DNA of 17,421 nt from Candidatus Wildermuthbacteria bacterium (GTDB lineage: Bacteria; Patescibacteriota; Minisyncoccia; Minisyncoccales; UBA10102), in the NCBI GenBank assembly GCA_016177065.1, contig JACOVZ010000016.1, positions 1 to 17,421 on the forward strand, written 5' to 3'. Below the pieces are notes generated by a model. The model was given only the letters and a program-made list of their open reading frames with translations, was not told the DNA's origin and ran no database searches. Shown in pieces: positions 13,503-17,421 of the stretch (its first letter is position 1; each line of letters opens with the position of its first letter). Both the position numbers and the translations under genes were made by a program.

Positions 13503-14470
13503 GAATTTGACCTGCCTGCTTTTATCTCATTCAAAATCTTCTTCACTTTCTCCAAGCTCTCCCAGTCATGGATAGAAATTGGGAGAACGTTTTTGTGAAT
13601 CTTTTTTAAAGCGGCAACTTTCTTTCGCATCTCTTCTGGAGGCACGGTATCGCTCTTGCTTAAAAACACGTACTCTTCTTTTTTTACAAGCTCCTCGCTA
13701 TAGGCCTCAAGCTCTTTTCTAATAATGCCGTAATCTTTTGCTGGGTCTTTTGATTCTGCTGAAATCAAGTGAAAGAGAATTTTCGTGCGTTCAATGTGGC
13801 GAAGAAACTTCAAGCCCAATCCCTTGCCCTGAGACGCGCCCTCAAGAAGCCCAGGAATATCTGCAAGGATAAGCTCATAATACGTGCCGAGGTTTGGCTC
13901 CAAGGTTGTGAAAGGATAATTTGCAACTTTGCTTTGAGCTCTCGTGAGCTCGTTCAGCAAACTGGATTTCCCCGCATTCGGCAAGCCAATAAGGCCCACA
14001 TCTGCAATAAGCTTAAGTTCCAACCTTGCAGTGAGCCGCTCTCCAGGCCTCCCCTCCTGGAATTGTTTGGGGCTGGTATTGGTTGAAGAACGGAAATGAA
14101 AATTCCCTCTTCCCCCAATGCCTCCTTGCGCAAGAAGGACGCGCTCCCCTATTTTTAATATCTCCTGCGTTTCCCCGGTTTCCGTGTTGCGAATAACAGT
14201 TCCCACTGGAATTTTGAGAACGAGATCGTCTTGGCTGGCTCCGTCATTGAATTGATCTTTCCCATCTGCCCCGTTTGCGGCTTTAATGCTTTTTTTGTAT
14301 CTGAATTGGCTCAGGGCGTTTAAGTCTGAAACTCCCTCGGCATATATGCTTCCTCCTTTGCCGCCTTTGCCTCCAACAGCTCCCAAACTCATCATATTCT
14401 TATTAAAAGCAACGGCGCCTTTGCCGCCGTTCCCAGCTTGCAACGCAATTGTCACGTCATCAATCAGCAT
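13499..14470 (-). CDS. obg: Obg/CgtA GTPase
   Basis: Essential GTPase of 323 residues that associates with the 50S subunit and links ribosome assembly to growth state. The glycine-rich Obg fold spans about 1-157 (QAGNGGKGAVAF, GGKGGKGG, KIPVGTVI, GGIGGRGNFHFRSS). In the G domain, G1 is GLPNAGKSS (162-170), the switch region has FTTLEPN (187-193), and G3 is DIPGLLEGASQGKGLG (204-219). G4 is SKSD (271-274) where most members have NKxD; G5 is a weak ISIHD. The variable C-terminal domain is absent. ATG 14470 lies 12 nt after the dehydrogenase stop, consistent with one operon. Confidence 0.95.
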   Translation of the reverse strand: MLIDDVTIALQAGNGGKGAVAFNKNMMSLGAVGGKGGKGGSIYAEGVSDLNALSQFRYKKSIKAANGADGKDQFNDGASQDDLVLKIPVGTVIRNTETGETQEILKIGERVLLAQGGIGGRGNFHFRSSTNTSPKQFQEGRPGERLTARLELKLIADVGLIGLPNAGKSSLLNELTRAQSKVANYPFTTLEPNLGTYYELILADIPGLLEGASQGKGLGLKFLRHIERTKILFHLISAESKDPAKDYGIIRKELEAYSEELVKKEEYVFLSKSDTVPPEEMRKKVAALKKIHKNVLPISIHDWESLEKVKKILNEIKAGRSNS

Positions 14471-14482
14471 GCAAAATCATAC

Positions 14483-15514
14483 TTATGGCTTAAGAAGAAT
14501 TTTCATCACTCCAGGATCCCGGCGATAGAACATTTGGTAGGCCTCAGGCCCTTTTTCCAAGGGAACCGCGTGGCTCACAAGCTGAGAAAGATTCACCTTT
14601 TTCTCTAAGATAAGCGGGATCAATTTCTCAATGTACCGCCTCACAGGGCATACCCCAACCTTGAATGCAATATCTTTCCGGAACATGCGAATGATAGGAA
14701 GAGAATAGAAATCTTCTGTAGGGACTCCAACCATGGAAACCGTACCTCCTCCTCTTACTAAATCAAACGCAGACTGCAAAGCTTGGCCTTCTCCTCCCAC
14801 AGCTTCCAATACAGCATCCAAGCCGCGTCCTTCAGTCAACTGCATCACTTGCTCTTTCCAGTCTTGCTTTGAGATATCAACTGGCTTGCTTCCCGTTTTC
14901 TCTGCCATTTCTAGCCGATAAGGTACGCTGTCTAAAGCAATAACAAGGGCAGGATTGAAAAGCTGGGCAGCAATCTGGGCGCAAAGACCCACAGGCCCGC
15001 ATCCCAGCACGGCAACTGATTGTCCTTGGCGGATAGATCCATTCTCTGCTGCAAAAAATCCTGTGGGGAAAATATCAGCCAAGAAAATTGCTTCTTCGTC
15101 TGGAACTTCTTTTGGCAAAAGCACCGCATTCGCGTCTACCCTGGGAATCCTTGCGAATTCCGCCTGGCCTCCGGACAAATCTCCCTTGCCAAAAACCTTC
15201 AGATCCGTGCATTGCGTTGGCCAGTTGTTCTTACAAAACCAGCATATGCCGCATCCATTGGAAAAAGGAACCACAACGCGGTCTCCTTGCTTAAAGTTCT
15301 TAACTCCATCCCCCGCCTCTTCAATAATACCCATTAACTCGTGCCCCATTGCTAATCCAGTTTGAGGCAAATCTCTTTTATAGGTATGCAAATCAGAGCC
15401 GCAAATTGCGGCCGTTGTTATGCGCAAAACCGCATCACCTGATTCTTCAATCTTTGGCTTTGCGATATCCTCAAGCGCAACCTTTTCTTTGCCTTTGTAT
15501 ATGAGTGCTTTCAT
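14483..15514 (-). CDS. Zinc-dependent medium-chain alcohol dehydrogenase
   Basis: NAD-dependent dehydrogenase of 343 residues, closest in appearance to the formaldehyde and threonine dehydrogenase-like branch of the family. Catalytic zinc ligands are Cys38 (ICGSDLH) and His58-Glu59 (MGHE). The structural zinc is held by Cys88, 91, 94 and 102 (CGICWFC...C). The Rossmann motif is GCGPVG (171-176), and Asp195 at the end of the second strand favours NAD over NADP. ADIFPTGFFAAE (146-157) resembles formaldehyde dehydrogenase-like members. Homology begins at MKALIYKGKEKVAL, so ATG 15514 is used; it overlaps the phosphatase stop as ATGA. GGAG 5 nt upstream is one of the few Shine-Dalgarno-like sites here. 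The physiological substrate cannot be told. Confidence 0.9.
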   Translation of the reverse strand: MKALIYKGKEKVALEDIAKPKIEESGDAVLRITTAAICGSDLHTYKRDLPQTGLAMGHELMGIIEEAGDGVKNFKQGDRVVVPFSNGCGICWFCKNNWPTQCTDLKVFGKGDLSGGQAEFARIPRVDANAVLLPKEVPDEEAIFLADIFPTGFFAAENGSIRQGQSVAVLGCGPVGLCAQIAAQLFNPALVIALDSVPYRLEMAEKTGSKPVDISKQDWKEQVMQLTEGRGLDAVLEAVGGEGQALQSAFDLVRGGGTVSMVGVPTEDFYSLPIIRMFRKDIAFKVGVCPVRRYIEKLIPLILEKKVNLSQLVSHAVPLEKGPEAYQMFYRRDPGVMKILLKP

Positions 15515-16146
15515 AATTCTCCAAGATGGGCATAATCGTTCCACGTGATCAGCCTCCATTGCTGAGAATCTTCGCGCAGCCGAAAAACCGTAATGCTGGT
15601 ATTCGCTATAGATACATTCTTTGAAATTTCATGATATGCCAGCGCATTTTCTTCTTTGCCCAAGAGCACCAGTATAAGCATCGTTACCAAAGGAACGCTA
15701 TGCGTTATCACAAGGGTATTTTCTGCTTTGGCGGTTTTTCTTTCTTCAAGAAATTCCGCTGCCCGATCTCTTAATTCTGCTGCTGACTCTTCATCTTCAT
15801 ACTTCCAATTCAAATCATCGCGATGGCTGCCAAGCGCATTTTCAAAATCTTTTGCCTGCTCTCCTTTTAAGGATTTTCCTATGAAAGACGAAGGTTTCTT
15901 CCATTCTCTCAAGAGATCGTTTGTTTCTACTGGGACTCTTAACTTCTCATTAATGATTTCTGCTGTTTCATGGGCTCTTGGGAGCGGGCTTGTGCATATC
16001 ACATCAATGGGAATGCTTGCGAATCTTTTTTGCAGAATCAAAGCCTGCTCTCTTCCTTCTTTTGAAAGCGGCGAATCTTCCGACTGATACACGCCCTTGT
16101 CGTTCGCTTCGGTCTTCCCATGCCGTACAGCGTAAAGAGTCTTCAT
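15511..16146 (-). CDS. Histidine phosphatase (phosphoglycerate mutase-like)
   Basis: Protein of 211 residues of the branch-1 histidine phosphatase superfamily. The phosphoacceptor motif is VRHGKTEAN (7-15) with His9. SPLPRAHETAE (53-63) supplies the second Arg (57), LLREWKK (78-84) the likely acid Glu81, and VITHSVPL (146-153) the second catalytic His149. The family includes cofactor-dependent phosphoglycerate mutases, fructose-2,6-bisphosphatases, cobalamin phosphatases and broad phosphatases; the sequence does not decide between them, though the short length and diverged middle argue for a phosphatase more than a mutase. It is the first gene of a probable operon with the dehydrogenase (4-nt overlap) and obg. 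The ATG is 6 nt from a -10 box. Confidence 0.9.
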   Translation of the reverse strand: MKTLYAVRHGKTEANDKGVYQSEDSPLSKEGREQALILQKRFASIPIDVICTSPLPRAHETAEIINEKLRVPVETNDLLREWKKPSSFIGKSLKGEQAKDFENALGSHRDDLNWKYEDEESAAELRDRAAEFLEERKTAKAENTLVITHSVPLVTMLILVLLGKEENALAYHEISKNVSIANTSITVFRLREDSQQWRLITWNDYAHLGEL

Positions 16147-16152
16147 CTTTTT

Positions 16153-16180
16153 ATTCTATGGCGAGCAGGCTTTTTGTCAA
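16153..16180 (-). promoter_or_regulatory. Leaderless promoter of the phosphatase-adh-obg operon
   Basis: Minus strand perfect TTGACA (16180-16175), 16-nt spacer, TAGAAT (16158-16153, 5 of 6), then 6 nt (AAAAAG) to the ATG at 16146. The predicted start site falls at the ATG. It shares five -35 base pairs with the divergent transporter promoter. Confidence 0.75.
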
Positions 16181-16202
16181 TTTAGCGTTTCAGCAGTATA
16201 CT
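16174..16202 (+). promoter_or_regulatory. Leaderless promoter of the MFS transporter
   Basis: Plus strand TTGTCA (16174-16179, 5 of 6), 17-nt spacer, TATACT (16197-16202, 5 of 6), then 6 nt (AACTTC) to the ATG at 16209. The -35 overlaps the opposing TTGACA on the other strand. Confidence 0.72.
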
Positions 16203-16208
16203 AACTTC

Positions 16209-17396
16209 ATGCGGGAACAAAAGCCCAACTTTTTTTTGATATACCTTGCCGTATTCGTAAGCGTGGTTGCCTTTTCCATGGTATTCCCTTTGCTTCCTTT
16301 ATACGGAAAGTATTTCCATGCTTCAAATATAACCATAGGACTGCTTGCCGGCTCTTTCGCTTTTGCCCAGCTTGCGTTCTCCCCGTTCTGGGGGATTCTT
16401 TCAGACCGGTATGGCAGAAAACCAATTATTCTTTTGGGGCTGGTTGGCTTGACCATAAGCTTTCTCGTGTTTGCGTTTGCGGGAAATCTTGTTGCGCTTT
16501 TTCTGTCTCGGTTTATCCAGGGAGCGTTTTCCGGAGCCACCATGCCGGCAGCTCGCGCCTACATTGCAGACGTCACCACAAAAGAACAGCGAGTAGCAGC
16601 CATGGGGAAGATCGGGGCTTCCCTTGCCCTTGGAATTATCTTGGGCCCTGCCATTGGAGGATTGCTTGCCCAGTACACTATGGCGCTTCCATTCTTTGCC
16701 TCGGCAGTCATTGGAGCTCTTAACCTTGTATTCGTATTCCTTTTTCTCCCGGAATCTTTAAGAGAGAACAGAAACTACCAAATCACAATACGGCTTGCGT
16801 GGAGCGCGCTTCCCAGGATATGGCAAGGGCTTAAAAGCTCCTTAATGCCTCTCTTTCTCCTGGGATTCGTGTGGTCTTTCGCCCTTTCCAACAACCAAGT
16901 GAATGTTCCGCTCCTTGGAGCAGAAAAGTTCAGTATGAGTACCGAAGCAATCGGCCTTGGGTTTGGCTTAATGGGTCTTATCTCTGCTATAACCCAGTTC
17001 TTTCTGCTGTCTCGCATCACCAGAATCTTTGGCCAGCATAGAACAGTAGTTTTTGGCCTCATTCTGCTGGGAATCTCCTTTGGTATCATGCCGTTCCTCC
17101 CTGGCAATGTATCCCTCTTTTATCTTGCAATGGCAGCTGCCGGATTAGGATCTGCTGTTGCCAGGCCCGTCATCACTGCTTTGGTAACCCAAGAAACAAC
17201 AGAGCCCCAAGGCGTAACCCTGGGAACTGAGAATGCTTTTGAGAGTTTGGGGAGGCTTCTTGGCCCCTTGCTTGGCGGAGTCTTCTTCATCTTCGGACAG
17301 GCAGTTCCTTTTCTCTTCTCCGCAGTTGCAACAGTACTCGTGGTGTTCTTTGTTGTAAGAAACACCCATTTCCTAAAGCAAGGCCACGCCTATTAG
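16209..17396 (+). CDS. MFS transporter, drug-efflux (TetA/MDR-like) type
   Basis: Inner-membrane secondary transporter of 395 residues with about 12 hydrophobic segments, expected to use the proton gradient. Motif A is GILSDRYGRKP (62-72) between helices 2 and 3. Arg101 in SRFIQG is the helix-4 arginine of motif B. LGIILGPAIGG (141-151) is motif C, the antiporter signature of drug/H+ exchangers, so efflux is the likely direction. The substrate is unknown. The frame is open from 15978, but the first part lies antisense to the phosphatase gene; ATG 16209 begins MREQKPNFFLIYLAVF and sits 6 nt after a good -10 box. It is divergent from the phosphatase operon. The stop is TAG at 17396; 25 bases remain in the window, including a TATACT at 17401 with no matching -35. 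Confidence 0.9.
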   Translation: MREQKPNFFLIYLAVFVSVVAFSMVFPLLPLYGKYFHASNITIGLLAGSFAFAQLAFSPFWGILSDRYGRKPIILLGLVGLTISFLVFAFAGNLVALFLSRFIQGAFSGATMPAARAYIADVTTKEQRVAAMGKIGASLALGIILGPAIGGLLAQYTMALPFFASAVIGALNLVFVFLFLPESLRENRNYQITIRLAWSALPRIWQGLKSSLMPLFLLGFVWSFALSNNQVNVPLLGAEKFSMSTEAIGLGFGLMGLISAITQFFLLSRITRIFGQHRTVVFGLILLGISFGIMPFLPGNVSLFYLAMAAAGLGSAVARPVITALVTQETTEPQGVTLGTENAFESLGRLLGPLLGGVFFIFGQAVPFLFSAVATVLVVFFVVRNTHFLKQGHAY

Positions 17397-17421
17397 AAAT
17401 TATACTCCCAATAAGGTTGCC

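Noticed and set aside
14471..14482. TATGAT 5 nt before the obg ATG as another leaderless promoter
   Set aside because: There is no -35 match and no TG extension. The 12-nt gap fits simple cotranscription with the dehydrogenase.
15978..16208. N-terminal extension of the MFS transporter
   Set aside because: It is antisense to the phosphatase, not hydrophobic in MFS style, and would put the transporter promoter inside the coding region.
17397..17421. TATACT at 17401 as a promoter for the next gene
   Set aside because: No -35-like hexamer lies 16-18 nt upstream and the following gene is outside the window.

Overview
The window reads as a compact bacterial chromosome segment, most likely from the Candidate Phyla Radiation (Patescibacteria), probably Parcubacteria-like. 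This is an inference from several things: a release factor 1 with a GPGGQ loop and PET decoding motif, a tiny zinc protein of the CxxC-x(17-18)-CxxC type, a CwlO-like coiled coil fused to a lytic transglycosylase, very short intergenic gaps, and scarce Shine-Dalgarno sites. All three stop codons end genes here (for example TGA for L31, L25 and Obg; TAG for FtsZ and NnrD), so the code is standard and not the UGA-glycine code of Gracilibacteria. No rRNA, tRNA, insertion sequence, integrase or CRISPR array is visible, and no gap exceeds about 105 bases.

Layout. Positions 1-1286 (+): the end of rpmE (L31) overlapping prfA. Positions 9383 down to 1297 (-): a tightly packed seven-gene operon, ftsZ-like, galU, nnrD, gap, hppA, rplY and an exported coiled-coil lytic transglycosylase, with gaps of at most 8 nt or short overlaps and one recognisable promoter in front. 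It joins cell division, activated sugar supply, wall cleavage, the NAD-dependent step of glycolysis, repair of damaged NADH, and pyrophosphate-driven proton pumping. Positions 9489-9671 (-): a 60-residue zinc-binding protein with its own consensus promoter and a hairpin terminator. Positions 9770-10636 (-): class II aldolase. Positions 10708-11766 (-): an exported protein with an 11-residue-repeat coiled coil, followed by a 71-residue single-pass membrane protein. Positions 11849-13465 (-): a hibernation factor and a DEAD-box helicase, each with its own promoter. Positions 13499-16146 (-): histidine phosphatase, zinc alcohol dehydrogenase and Obg GTPase, apparently one operon. Positions 16209-17396 (+): an MFS transporter, divergent from the phosphatase.

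The most notable signal is regulatory. Seven of the eight promoters I can read place the -10 box only 6-16 nt before the annotated ATG, so most transcripts should be leaderless or nearly so. Two promoters are embedded in the stop-codon region of the preceding gene. The divergent pair at 16153-16202 shares one overlapping -35 box. The exception is the zinc protein, whose perfect TTGACA/TATAAT promoter precedes a leader of about 90 nt with hairpins. All promoter and transcription-start statements are pattern-based predictions.
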